Shown: positions 54,865-63,601 of the stretch, piece after piece
How positions within the stretch are numbered: position 1 is the stretch's first letter
Layout of the letters: each line of letters starts with the position of its first letter
Program-made: the position numbers and the translations under genes
DNA from: Burkholderiales bacterium
GTDB taxonomy: Bacteria > Pseudomonadota > Gammaproteobacteria > Burkholderiales > Casimicrobiaceae
Assembly: GCA_017989135.1 (NCBI GenBank)
Contig: JAGNQL010000003.1
Span: forward strand, 1-64,000
Direction of reading: 5' to 3'
DNA length: 64,000 nucleotides
The notes under the pieces: generated by a model
What the model saw: only the letters and a program-made list of their open reading frames with translations
What the model was told of the DNA's origin: nothing
The model's database searches: none

Positions 54865-54930
54865 CGCAACTCCGCCGCATCATTGACAAAATCAAGCAAA
54901 GCGCTGACGACAGCGATCACAAAAAGCACC

Positions 54931-56250
54931 ATGAGCGAAACCCCTTCATTTAAAAAACTCTTCGATCCGATTCAAGATGGCCTTAAACAGGTCGAATCGG
55001 ACATCCGCGCTGGCAATTTAAAGGCCGCAGCCGAGCGACTGAATCTGCTGCAACGAGAAGCGCCACGCGATGCGCGCATCTTCTTGATGGGAACTTCGTT
55101 GGCGGAAGCTGCGGGCAATCCTGCCGCGGCACTGCAGTCTGCCGAGCGAGCTGTGAGTCTTTACCCCACTTGGGCGCCCGCACACATCGAGCTCGCTGGC
55201 GTGCTTTTGCGCCAAGGAAACGTTGAACGCGCGCTAGAAGTTGCTGACAAAGCGGTGAGCATCACGCCACCGTCACTAGCGGTTCTCGAGCTCGCCACCA
55301 GTATCGCCAACTCGGCGAACGACCCCGAACGTGTTGGCCGCTGTCTCACGGCGGCGCACAAGCTCGCGCCAGAAAATTTAGCAGTTCGTCGTTCGCTTGC
55401 TTTCAACCTTCTTGATCTGGGCAAAATTGACGACGCATGGGAGATGTTCACCGCGTTGATGAAAATTGAGCCAGACAATCCGGTCGTGAGACTCGGGCGT
55501 GGCCGTGCCGCACTGGCCCGCGGCGACCTGCCAACGGCGTCAGAAGACTTCAAGGTTCTAACCGCACTGGACCCAACTGACGAAGTGGTTGCCTACTACG
55601 CAGTCGTCGCAGAGGGAGGAACACCCGCTACACAACCCGATGTGATCACACAAATTACGTTTGATGGTTATGCACGTCGGTTCGACGCGCATTTAGTGAC
55701 GCTCCTGAAGTATCGCGTGCCAAAGCGAATTGCGGAAATTATCCGTGCACGCTATCCCGACCTCGCCATCACCGTGCTCGACTTGGGTTGCGGCACAGGA
55801 CTCGTCGGTTTGTACCTAGGGCGTCCACAGGGCGGATTGGTGGGCGTTGACCTGTCGCCAAATATGATCGCTGAAGCGGCCAAACACAATTTATACGACC
55901 GGTTTCATCAGGTCAGTCTGATCGACGCGCTGCGGGAAACCCCGACGGCGGAGTTTGAAGTTATCACCGCTGCCGACGTATTCATTTACGTAGGAGAAAT
56001 TGAGCAAGCGGTTAAAGATGCGCGGCGAGTGCTCCGCGACAATGGCGCGTTCGTCTTCTCGTGCGAGGCAACGCAAGCTGACGAACCTCACTTAGTGTTA
56101 CGAAAAACCATGCGTTACGCACACAGCGAATCTTCGGTTCGTTCGATGTGTGAGGCGGCGGGATTCAAATCGGTCGAAATCGAGTCATTCGATATTCGCA
56201 ATGAAGCCAACGCTCCTGTTGCGGGCTTCATTGTCTGCGCATCAACCTAG
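54931..56250 (+). CDS. TPR-repeat SAM-dependent methyltransferase
   Basis: A 439-residue fusion. Residues about 10-215 are a run of tetratricopeptide-like helices (Ala/Leu-rich, spacing near 34). Residues about 225-430 are a class I methyltransferase with SAM motif I VLDLGCGTGLVGLYLG, followed by VGVDLSPNMIAEA and DVFIYVGE. The ATG at 54931 (MSETPSFK) is preferred to a TTG further up. The substrate is unknown; the TPR part suggests a protein target. No signal peptide, so cytoplasmic. Confidence 0.85.
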   Translation: MSETPSFKKLFDPIQDGLKQVESDIRAGNLKAAAERLNLLQREAPRDARIFLMGTSLAEAAGNPAAALQSAERAVSLYPTWAPAHIELAGVLLRQGNVERALEVADKAVSITPPSLAVLELATSIANSANDPERVGRCLTAAHKLAPENLAVRRSLAFNLLDLGKIDDAWEMFTALMKIEPDNPVVRLGRGRAALARGDLPTASEDFKVLTALDPTDEVVAYYAVVAEGGTPATQPDVITQITFDGYARRFDAHLVTLLKYRVPKRIAEIIRARYPDLAITVLDLGCGTGLVGLYLGRPQGGLVGVDLSPNMIAEAAKHNLYDRFHQVSLIDALRETPTAEFEVITAADVFIYVGEIEQAVKDARRVLRDNGAFVFSCEATQADEPHLVLRKTMRYAHSESSVRSMCEAAGFKSVEIESFDIRNEANAPVAGFIVCAST

Positions 56251-56265
56251 TCGTTTCGATCAAGC

Positions 56266-57183
56266 ATGAGCGCTGTTCTCTCAGACAAACTGATCGTCGC
56301 GATTTCGTCGCGTGCGCTGTTTGATCTCAACGAGAGCCATTCGGTCTACGAGAACGAAGGCGTTGAGGCGTATCAACAGCATCAGATTGAGCACGAGAAC
56401 GAGCTTCTGAAACCGGGCGTCGCCTTCGCTTTGGCGCGTAAGCTTTTGCGCCTGAATGATGTGGGCCATCAGCATGTAGAGATTGTGCTGCTCTCGCGCA
56501 ACAGCGCCGATACAGGCTTGCGCGTGTTTAACGCCATCAGCCACTACAAGCTGGGAATCACGCGTGCGGTGTTTACTAGTGGCCGCGACACCTCGCGCTA
56601 CGTTCCGGCGTTGGGCTCGCATCTTTTTTTGTCTGCGGACCCGGAAGACGTGCGCCATGCGCTTGAGTCGGGCCATGCGGCCGCGACCATCGTACCGCAT
56701 GACGGACGCACCAGTGTGGCAAAAGATGCGCCACCTGATGACGAATTGCGTATTGCGTTTGACGGCGATGCGGTGCTCTTTTCCGATGAAGCCGAACGCG
56801 TATTTCAATCACACGGACTGGACGCATTCAGCGCGTCTGAGCAACGCTCGGCAGGCACGCCGCTAGGTGGGGGACCATTCAAAAATTTCCTCGCAGCGCT
56901 GCACCGTATTCAAACCGATTTCCCTCGCGATCAGCAGCCGATCCGCACTGCTCTTGTTACCGCGCGCTCAGCGCCGGCACATGAGCGCGTGATTCGTACG
57001 CTGCGCTCATGGGGGGTGCGCATCGACGAGGCTCTATTTCTAGGCGGCCTCGATAAGTCCGAGTTTCTGCGCGCCTTTGGTGCCGACATTTTCTTCGACG
57101 ATCAGAGGCGGCATGTTGAATCTGCTAGCCGTGTCGTCACCGCCGGGCACGTTCCGCACGGCATTACCAATATTCCTAAATGA
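56266..57183 (+). CDS. Cytoplasmic 5'-nucleotidase family protein
   Basis: A 305-residue protein of the bacterial 5'-nucleotidase family related to cytosolic 5'-nucleotidase I. Marks: AISSRALFDLNESHSVYE near residue 13 with an aspartate, EIVLLSRNSADTGLRVFN near 70, AFDGDAVLFSDEAERVF near 163 and the FLGGLDKSEFL with FFDDQ near the end. Predicted to dephosphorylate nucleoside monophosphates. The stop overlaps the start of the RNase II family gene. Confidence 0.88.
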   Translation: MSAVLSDKLIVAISSRALFDLNESHSVYENEGVEAYQQHQIEHENELLKPGVAFALARKLLRLNDVGHQHVEIVLLSRNSADTGLRVFNAISHYKLGITRAVFTSGRDTSRYVPALGSHLFLSADPEDVRHALESGHAAATIVPHDGRTSVAKDAPPDDELRIAFDGDAVLFSDEAERVFQSHGLDAFSASEQRSAGTPLGGGPFKNFLAALHRIQTDFPRDQQPIRTALVTARSAPAHERVIRTLRSWGVRIDEALFLGGLDKSEFLRAFGADIFFDDQRRHVESASRVVTAGHVPHGITNIPK

Positions 57184-59105
57184 ATCTACTTTTTGAAGAC
57201 GACGGTCAAATAAAGGCCGGGGCGATCCTGTCCGAAAGCGATGCTGCATCGCAAGTTGAGTTGCCCGGTGGTCGCCGCATTAAGGTGAAGAGTGCCAATG
57301 GCCTACTTCGCTTCGCCGCGCCCGACGCCGGACAGCTCATGAGCGCGGCGCAATCGCGCCTTGCCGAGATTGACATGGCGCTGCTCTGGGAAAGTGCCGC
57401 TGGAACCGAAGAATTCGGATTTACCGATCTTGCTAAAGAGTATTTTGGCAGCGAAGCTACGCCTGAACATGTAGCGGCCACGATTCTTGCGCTGCAGGCG
57501 TCGCCGATGTATTTCTACAAGCGCGGCAAGGGCCGCTACAAGCGCGCGCCAGAAGATGCACTCAAGGCGGCCCTTGCCAGTATTGAGCGCAAGGCACGCG
57601 AAGCGGAACAGGTCGACGCATGGGTGGCCGAGTTGATTGCAGGCCGAGCGCCCGTGGAAATCTCCGCGCAGTGGTCGCAACTATTGCATGCACCGGACAA
57701 ACAGTCGCTCGCTTACAAAGCGCTGGTCGCTGCGGCGGATCGCGCGCGAATGGCTCCCGTGCATTTGCTCGCGAAAGCCGGTGCGATTCCGTCGACACAC
57801 GCGTTGCACTTTGAAAAGTTTTTGCGCGCCACGTTTCCAAAGGGTATCGGTTTTCCGACGGACGTCGCCGTGCCCGCTGCGCCCGAATTGCCTGTAGCGA
57901 ATGTGCGGGCGTTCAGCATTGACGATGCGGCCACAACGGAAATAGACGACGCATTTTCGTTGCAGACTAATGCGGATGGCAGCTACACGTTGGGCATTCA
58001 TATCGCTGCCCCCGCCGCGGCCATCGCGTCTGATAGCGAACTTGAGCGCATCGCTCGCAATCGCTTGTCAACGGTGTACATGCCGGGCAACAAAATCACG
58101 ATGCTGCCTGAAGCGGTGGTCGCCGTGTATTCGCTCGACGAGGGAACAACCCCTGCCGCGCTTTCGCTCTACGCCACGCTCGACGCTGACTTGAATGTGA
58201 CTGCCACGCAGACGCGCCTAGAGCGTGTTCAAATGGACGCAAACTTGCGCATCGCGGCGCTCGACGAGCTGGCATGGATGGAGCCTGCGAACGACGGGGC
58301 CGCGGACAACACGGTGCACGCAGCGTCCCTTCGCGTACTCTATCGTCTTGCTGCGAAACTCTCCGCTGCGCGGGGCGAGCAAACGGTCAATCGCGTTGAT
58401 TACAACTTCGCTATCGTGGGTCAGCCTGATGCTGCCGATTGTCGTGTTGAGATCACCCAGCGAAAGCGCGGTTCGCCGGTCGATACGCTCGTGTCCGAAC
58501 TCATGATTTTTGCCAACGTTGCATGGGCTGGCTTGCTGGCTGAAAAGCAATGGCCCGGCATGTTCCGTGTGCAAACCGTGGGCAAAACCAAGATGAGCTC
58601 GCTGGCCGGGCCGCACGAGGGCTTGAACGTGCCGCACTATTTGTGGGCGACGTCACCACTGCGTCGCTACTCAGATCTCGTCAACCAGCGCCAATTGCTC
58701 GCCGCTATTACTGACGCGTCGCCCGCCTATCCGCGCGGCAGCGCAGAGTTGATGGGCGCGGTCGCTGACTTTGACGCCACCTATTCCGGTTACGCTGATT
58801 TTCAGCAGCAAATGGAGTTTTACTGGTGCCTTCGGTTTATTCAGCAAGAAGGCATCGAAAAGCTCACCGCGCATGTGATTCGCGAAAATTTAGTGCGTTT
58901 TGACCGCTTACCGATGGTGCAGCGCATTCACGACTTGCCATCGCAAGAGCCCGGAACGCAAGTTGTTTTGGCTGTGGCGGAGATCGATCTGTTTGAGCCG
59001 GCGCTGCACACGCGCTTTGTTGAAGCCGTACCGCGTGCTACGCATGACGAAGCCGACGCCGCCGATGAGGCGGTGGATACCGCTTTGGGCTCAGCGAGCG
59101 CCTAG
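57180..59105 (+). CDS. RNase II/RNB-domain 3'-5' exoribonuclease
   Basis: A 641-residue RNB-family protein of the shorter betaproteobacterial type. The RNB catalytic segment FSIDDAATTEIDDAFSL lies near residue 245; one of the usual four metal-binding aspartates appears as Glu there. Downstream marks include STVYMPGNKITMLPE near 305 and VPHYLWATSPLRRYSDLVNQ near 485. The C-terminal S1-like part is short. Located before tonB-aroE-mtgA, a conserved order in the group. Confidence 0.9.
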   Translation: MNLLFEDDGQIKAGAILSESDAASQVELPGGRRIKVKSANGLLRFAAPDAGQLMSAAQSRLAEIDMALLWESAAGTEEFGFTDLAKEYFGSEATPEHVAATILALQASPMYFYKRGKGRYKRAPEDALKAALASIERKAREAEQVDAWVAELIAGRAPVEISAQWSQLLHAPDKQSLAYKALVAAADRARMAPVHLLAKAGAIPSTHALHFEKFLRATFPKGIGFPTDVAVPAAPELPVANVRAFSIDDAATTEIDDAFSLQTNADGSYTLGIHIAAPAAAIASDSELERIARNRLSTVYMPGNKITMLPEAVVAVYSLDEGTTPAALSLYATLDADLNVTATQTRLERVQMDANLRIAALDELAWMEPANDGAADNTVHAASLRVLYRLAAKLSAARGEQTVNRVDYNFAIVGQPDAADCRVEITQRKRGSPVDTLVSELMIFANVAWAGLLAEKQWPGMFRVQTVGKTKMSSLAGPHEGLNVPHYLWATSPLRRYSDLVNQRQLLAAITDASPAYPRGSAELMGAVADFDATYSGYADFQQQMEFYWCLRFIQQEGIEKLTAHVIRENLVRFDRLPMVQRIHDLPSQEPGTQVVLAVAEIDLFEPALHTRFVEAVPRATHDEADAADEAVDTALGSASA

Positions 59106-59114
59106 AATCGAATC

Positions 59115-60110
59115 GTGAAACGCGCCGCTCAAGCCATCGAAGCGATTCAAGCCATTCCGGGCATTCCGACGAAAAGGCGGAATGGTGTTGTGCGCGCGCC
59201 AACGGTGGCCGCTGTCGCAGCGGGCATGAGCCCGCTGCTGCGTTGGACGTTGGCCGCCTCGCTCGGTGTGCATCTGATTCTTCTTTCGCTTCATTTTGAG
59301 CTCCCAAAATTATTTAAGCAGTCGATGTCTTCGCCGCCGCTTGAGGTGTCGTTGGTCAACGCCAAAACGCTGTCGAAACCATCGCAGGCCGATTTTCTGG
59401 CGCAAGCAAATCTCGATGGCGGCGGAAACACCGACGCCAAGCGGCGCTTAAGTTCGCCCCTTCCGCGTGCCGCGATGGACGCACAGCAAACCCAGCTCGC
59501 CGCGGCGCGTGAACAGGTAGAAACGTTGGAGCGACAAACGCGGGAGTTACTTCAGCAGTTAAACGCCAAGAAACAATTGCCCGCGGATCGTGACGCGAAA
59601 GAAACCTCGCGCGCTGATTCCGCCAATGCGTTTCGCGAACTCTCGGCTAAAGCGCTGGAATTGCAGCGCCTAGAAGCGCAGATTTCGCGTGAGTTTGATT
59701 CGTACCAACAGCGTCCAAAGAAGAAACACGTTGGCGCGAGAGCGACGGAGTATCGTTTCGCGCGCTACGTCGAAGATTGGCGGCAGAAGGTCGAACGCGT
59801 CGGCAACGCGAATTACCCTGAGGCGGCACGTGCACAAAAGCTCTACGGTTCGCTCGTTATCACTGTGGCGATCAAAGCCGACGGCCGCATTGAAGCGATC
59901 GAAGTCGACCGCGGTTCCGGCAAGAAAATCCTCGATGCGGCGGCGATAAAAATTGTTGAACTAGCCGCGCCGTACGCACCGTTCCCGCCAGACATTCGAA
60001 ACGATACTGACATTCTCTACATCACACGAACCTGGAGTTTCACGCGTGCTGGCGAACTAGAAAGCACTGCCGCAAACGCAACTGCCGCGCCTGTCGCACC
60101 TACCAAATGA
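59115..60110 (+). CDS. TonB-like energy transducer
   Basis: A 331-residue protein with one membrane helix near residues 42-60 (WTLAASLGVHLILLSLHF), a PLEVSLVNAKT start of the periplasmic part, a helical Gln/Glu-rich middle at about 115-200 and a C-terminal TonB domain (NYPEAARAQKLYGSLVITVAI, split at residue 240; KKILDAAAIKIV). Start is a GTG at 59115. No ExbB/ExbD gene accompanies it. ATGA overlap with aroE. Confidence 0.88.
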   Translation: MKRAAQAIEAIQAIPGIPTKRRNGVVRAPTVAAVAAGMSPLLRWTLAASLGVHLILLSLHFELPKLFKQSMSSPPLEVSLVNAKTLSKPSQADFLAQANLDGGGNTDAKRRLSSPLPRAAMDAQQTQLAAAREQVETLERQTRELLQQLNAKKQLPADRDAKETSRADSANAFRELSAKALELQRLEAQISREFDSYQQRPKKKHVGARATEYRFARYVEDWRQKVERVGNANYPEAARAQKLYGSLVITVAIKADGRIEAIEVDRGSGKKILDAAAIKIVELAAPYAPFPPDIRNDTDILYITRTWSFTRAGELESTAANATAAPVAPTK

Positions 60111-60979
60111 CCGAAGCTTTCAAATCCAGTTCTACCGCTGACACCGGCCGTTACGCGGTGATCGGTAACCCAATTGCGCACAGCAAAAGCCCGCGCATTC
60201 ACGCCATGTTTGCGCAGAGTGTGGGCCAGGAAATCGACTACACGACGCGCCTCGGCCCACTTGGGGCTTTTGCGGCTGATCTCGAAACCTTTCGGTCGGG
60301 TGGCGGTGTCGGTGCCAACGTTACCGTGCCGTTTAAGCAAGACGCTTTCGCGTTGGCAACCGAAGCCTCGCTGCGCGCGAAGCAAGCTGGCGCGGCAAAC
60401 TTTTTGATGTGGCGCGGCGACCATTGGTACTGCGACAACACCGACGGCGCAGGTCTCGTGCGCGACATTGAGTCCAATCAGCAAGTGAGCCTTCGCGGTA
60501 AACGAATTTTGTTACTTGGGGCTGGCGGCGCGAGTCGTGGCGTGATCGGTCCGTTGTTGTTGCGCGAGCCGCGAGCTTTGGTTGTTGTGAACAGAACTGC
60601 GTCACGCGCGGTGGAACTGGTGGCAGCCTACAGCGCTACGTATCCTGTGTCCGCTAAAACGGCCGAGTCGCTACTGGTGGACGGCGACGAGTTTGACGTA
60701 GTAATTAACGCGACGTCGTCCAGTCTAAGCGACGACTTGCCGCTGCCTGAAGACGCAAAAATCTTCGCGCCAAACGCACTCGCGTACGACATGATGTACG
60801 GTGCGAAACCGACGCGATTCATGTCGTGGGCCACGGCGCAAGGCGCGTCGCGCATATCGGATGGCTTGGGCATGCTCGTGGAGCAAGCGGCCGAAAGCTA
60901 CGTGCAATGGAAAGGAGTGCTGCCGCCCGCCGCGCCCGTTATTGCAAAGCTTCGTGCTGAGCTTGAAGCGTCGGTTTGA
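60107..60979 (+). CDS. aroE: Shikimate dehydrogenase
   Basis: A 290-residue NADP-dependent enzyme of aromatic amino-acid synthesis. Substrate motif VIGNPIAHSKSPRIH near residue 15, VTVPFKQDAF with the catalytic lysine near 75, NTDGAGLVRDIE near 110, and the cofactor loop LLGAGGASRGVIGPLL near 135. GLGMLVEQAAESYVQW closes the protein. Overlaps tonB by four bases. Confidence 0.95.
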   Translation: MTEAFKSSSTADTGRYAVIGNPIAHSKSPRIHAMFAQSVGQEIDYTTRLGPLGAFAADLETFRSGGGVGANVTVPFKQDAFALATEASLRAKQAGAANFLMWRGDHWYCDNTDGAGLVRDIESNQQVSLRGKRILLLGAGGASRGVIGPLLLREPRALVVVNRTASRAVELVAAYSATYPVSAKTAESLLVDGDEFDVVINATSSSLSDDLPLPEDAKIFAPNALAYDMMYGAKPTRFMSWATAQGASRISDGLGMLVEQAAESYVQWKGVLPPAAPVIAKLRAELEASV

Positions 60980-61022
60980 ATAGGTCAATTCCCTATGAGG
61001 TTCGTGGCGAACCTGTCGAACC

Positions 61023-61739
61023 ATGAACGCTAGCCAAACGATGCGAACTGCGATGCGCATGATGCTGGCAACGCTCTTGGCAATGACGCTCTTGTTTGTC
61101 GCCGCACAGGCGTGGTTCGTGTTTCAGGTCTGGTGGTACGGCTCTCATGCGCCGGGGCAGACTGCGTTCATGTCTTATCGCATGGGCGAACTGCGCGAAA
61201 AAAAACCGGATGCCACACTTCGCTACACATGGGTTCCGTACGAGAAAATTTCCCGCAACTTGAAGCGCGCATTGATTGCCGCAGAAGACTCCACCTTCGT
61301 TGACCACGAAGGTTTTGATTGGGACGGAATTCAACTTGCGCTAGAAAAAAATCGCGCGAAGGGAAAGTTTGTCGCTGGTGGTTCAACGATCACGCAGCAG
61401 CTCGCCAAAAATTTGTTTCTCTCACCAGAGAAAAGTTACTTGCGCAAAGGGCAGGAAGCCATCATCACGCTTATGCTCGAAAAGATGCTCGATAAAGAGC
61501 GGATTCTTGAGCTCTACCTCAACGTGATTGAGTGGGGCAACGGTGTGTTCGGCGCGGAGGCCGCTGCGCGTCGTTACTACGGCGTGTCCGCCGCGCAGCT
61601 CAGCGCCGAACAATCCGCCAAGCTCGCTGCGATGGCGCCGAACCCGCGATTCTACGAGCGCAATCTCGGCGCGCCGGGGCTGCGCCGCAAGACCGGAATC
61701 ATCCTCTCGCGCATGGGTCAAGTCGAATTACCGGAGTAG
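61023..61739 (+). CDS. mtgA: Monofunctional peptidoglycan glycosyltransferase
   Basis: A 238-residue GT51 enzyme with one N-terminal membrane helix (MMLATLLAMTLLFVAAQAWF). Catalytic motif I is IAAEDSTFVDHEGFDW (Glu), motif II is GGSTITQQLAKNLFLS, motif III is RKGQEAIITLMLEKMLDKERILE in part, and EWGNGVFGAEAAARRYYG follows. It polymerises lipid II without cross-linking. Forty-three bases after aroE, its usual partner. Confidence 0.95.
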   Translation: MNASQTMRTAMRMMLATLLAMTLLFVAAQAWFVFQVWWYGSHAPGQTAFMSYRMGELREKKPDATLRYTWVPYEKISRNLKRALIAAEDSTFVDHEGFDWDGIQLALEKNRAKGKFVAGGSTITQQLAKNLFLSPEKSYLRKGQEAIITLMLEKMLDKERILELYLNVIEWGNGVFGAEAAARRYYGVSAAQLSAEQSAKLAAMAPNPRFYERNLGAPGLRRKTGIILSRMGQVELPE

Positions 61740-61839
61740 CGCTGCCTCGCACTTGCAACGCAAGTCGCTCACAGGAAGTTAGCGTTTAGAATTCACGCAT
61801 CGCTTTCCGATCCATCCCCACCTTGGACCTTCCCTATTC

Positions 61840-63312
61840 ATGCCCGAAGCTCTCGATAAAGAGTCGCTTTCTGCGAGCGTGGATGATGCGCTCAGCGAAG
61901 CCTTAAGTGACGTAACCGCGCTGGTACGACAGTACCGGCTGCTCTCAGGCTTTGCCGAGAGCCTTGCAGACACGCTCGATAACCCTTCACAAAGTCCGAT
62001 TGTGCAGGGTGTGCTCGCGCGTCTGCGTGAGGCCTTGGACGCGTTGCATCCCGCAGACGTCGCACACATTCTCGAAGCCTTGCCGCTCGATGAGCGTCTG
62101 TTCGTCTGGGATTTGGTTAAGACCGAGCGCGAGGGTGACATTCTTGTTGAAGCGTCCGACACCACGCGCGAGAGCCTCATCGCGAGCATGGATGCGCCGG
62201 AGCTGGTCGCCGCTGCCGCCACGCTCGACACGGATGAACTCGCTGAACTCGCGCCGGATTTGCCGAGCGAGGTGGTTGAAGAGGTCAAGAAAACGCTTGA
62301 CCCCGAAGAGCGCGAACAGTTACGCCAAGCCATGTCGTTTGAGCCGGACATGGTCGGTGCGTTGATGGACTTTGAGTTCGTCGAAGTGCGGCCCGATGTC
62401 ACGCTTGATGTGGTGATGCGCTACTTGCGCCGCTTTGAAGAATTGCCGGCCAACACCGATCAAGTGTTCGTCGTCGATCGTGAAGACAAACTTCTTGGTG
62501 TGTTGCCGACCAACGTGATCTTGGTGACGGACGAAACGCGTCTCGTGAGCGACGTGATGGTAGAACCTCAAATTCGTTTTGAGGCGATGGACCACGCTGA
62601 CAGCGCTGCGGCAGCGTTCGAGCGCTATGACCTGGTGTCGGCGCCCGTGGTGGACGCCAAGGGCGAACTGGTCGGCCGCGTGACGGTCGCCGAAGTGCTC
62701 GATTTCGTGCGTGAAAGCGCAGAAGAAGACATGCGGCAACAGGCGGGTTTGCGTGATGAAGAAGATATTTTCGCGAGCGTGTGGAAGAGCGTGAAAAACC
62801 GTTGGCAGTGGTTGGCGCTGAACCTCATTACCGCGTTTGTGGCGTCGCGCGCGACCGATTTGTTTCAGGCTTCAATCTCGAAACTCGCCGTGCTCGCCGT
62901 GTTGCAAACCATCGTCGCGGGCATCGGCGGAAACTCCGGCAATCAGACGCTCACCATGATTGCGCGCGCTATTGCGCTGGGGCAAGTCGGCACCGAGCAC
63001 TTCCATCGTTTGGTGAAAAAGGAAATGGCGGTCGCGTTGATTAACGGCCTCATTTTTGGCGGAGCGATTGGGCTCGTGATCGGGCTGATGGAAGGCAATC
63101 TCGCGCTCGGGCTGGTGCTCACGCTCGCCATGACGTTGAACCTGCTGCTCGCGTCGGTGATGGGTGTAGTGATTCCGATGTGGCGCTACCGACGCGGGCA
63201 AGACCCGGCGGCGGGCTCAAGCGTGCTGCTGACCGCTGTGACGGACACCGGCGGTTTCTTTATTTTCTTGGGGTTAGCAACGTTGATTTTGTTGCGAGGC
63301 TCTGGCGTTTAG
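61840..63312 (+). CDS. mgtE: Magnesium transporter MgtE
   Basis: A 490-residue Mg2+ channel. Cytoplasmic N domain at about 40-170 (LHPADVAHILEALPLDERL in part), two CBS domains at about 175-300 that sense Mg2+, a connecting helix and five membrane helices from about 320 to the end (GIGGNSGNQTLTMIARAIALG, in part, and VLLTAVTDTGGFFIFLGLAT). No Mg2+ riboswitch-like leader was recognised in the 100 bases upstream. Confidence 0.95.
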   Translation: MPEALDKESLSASVDDALSEALSDVTALVRQYRLLSGFAESLADTLDNPSQSPIVQGVLARLREALDALHPADVAHILEALPLDERLFVWDLVKTEREGDILVEASDTTRESLIASMDAPELVAAAATLDTDELAELAPDLPSEVVEEVKKTLDPEEREQLRQAMSFEPDMVGALMDFEFVEVRPDVTLDVVMRYLRRFEELPANTDQVFVVDREDKLLGVLPTNVILVTDETRLVSDVMVEPQIRFEAMDHADSAAAAFERYDLVSAPVVDAKGELVGRVTVAEVLDFVRESAEEDMRQQAGLRDEEDIFASVWKSVKNRWQWLALNLITAFVASRATDLFQASISKLAVLAVLQTIVAGIGGNSGNQTLTMIARAIALGQVGTEHFHRLVKKEMAVALINGLIFGGAIGLVIGLMEGNLALGLVLTLAMTLNLLLASVMGVVIPMWRYRRGQDPAAGSSVLLTAVTDTGGFFIFLGLATLILLRGSGV

Positions 63313-63469
63313 CGATGCCTGATTCGTCGCGTGACGGTTGGCTCGGAGACGCTCTTGTTGGCGCGGGCTTGGCCTAATGCTGTTCACTTATGCAATTTTT
63401 AGGCGCGGACTCGGCCGCGCTTCCCCGTCGCACCGAGCGACGCCAAGTCGTCGCCTACATTCTTTGCTC

Positions 63470-63590
63470 ATAGCTTTTTGCTGTTAACGACCGTCTGGCG
63501 GTCATTTGAGCGCATTTATTGCAATACTCAACATGCAAAAATAATGGCCGTAACGACCGCCGGGCGGTCGTTACGGCCATAAAGCTGTTA
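63470..63590. repeat. Palindromic intergenic element, copy G (best preserved)
   Basis: Left end ATAGCTTTTTG, left arm TAACGACCGTCTGGCGGTCATT in two halves, centre ATTTATTGCAATACTCAAC. The right arm is a perfect 18-bp stem: ATGGCCGTAACGACCGCC at 63544-63561 and its complement at 63563-63580 around one G. Ends AAAGCTGTTA. Lies between convergent mgtE and the FAH-family gene. Confidence 0.92.
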
Positions 63591-63601
63591 TCGCGGATTT
63601 T

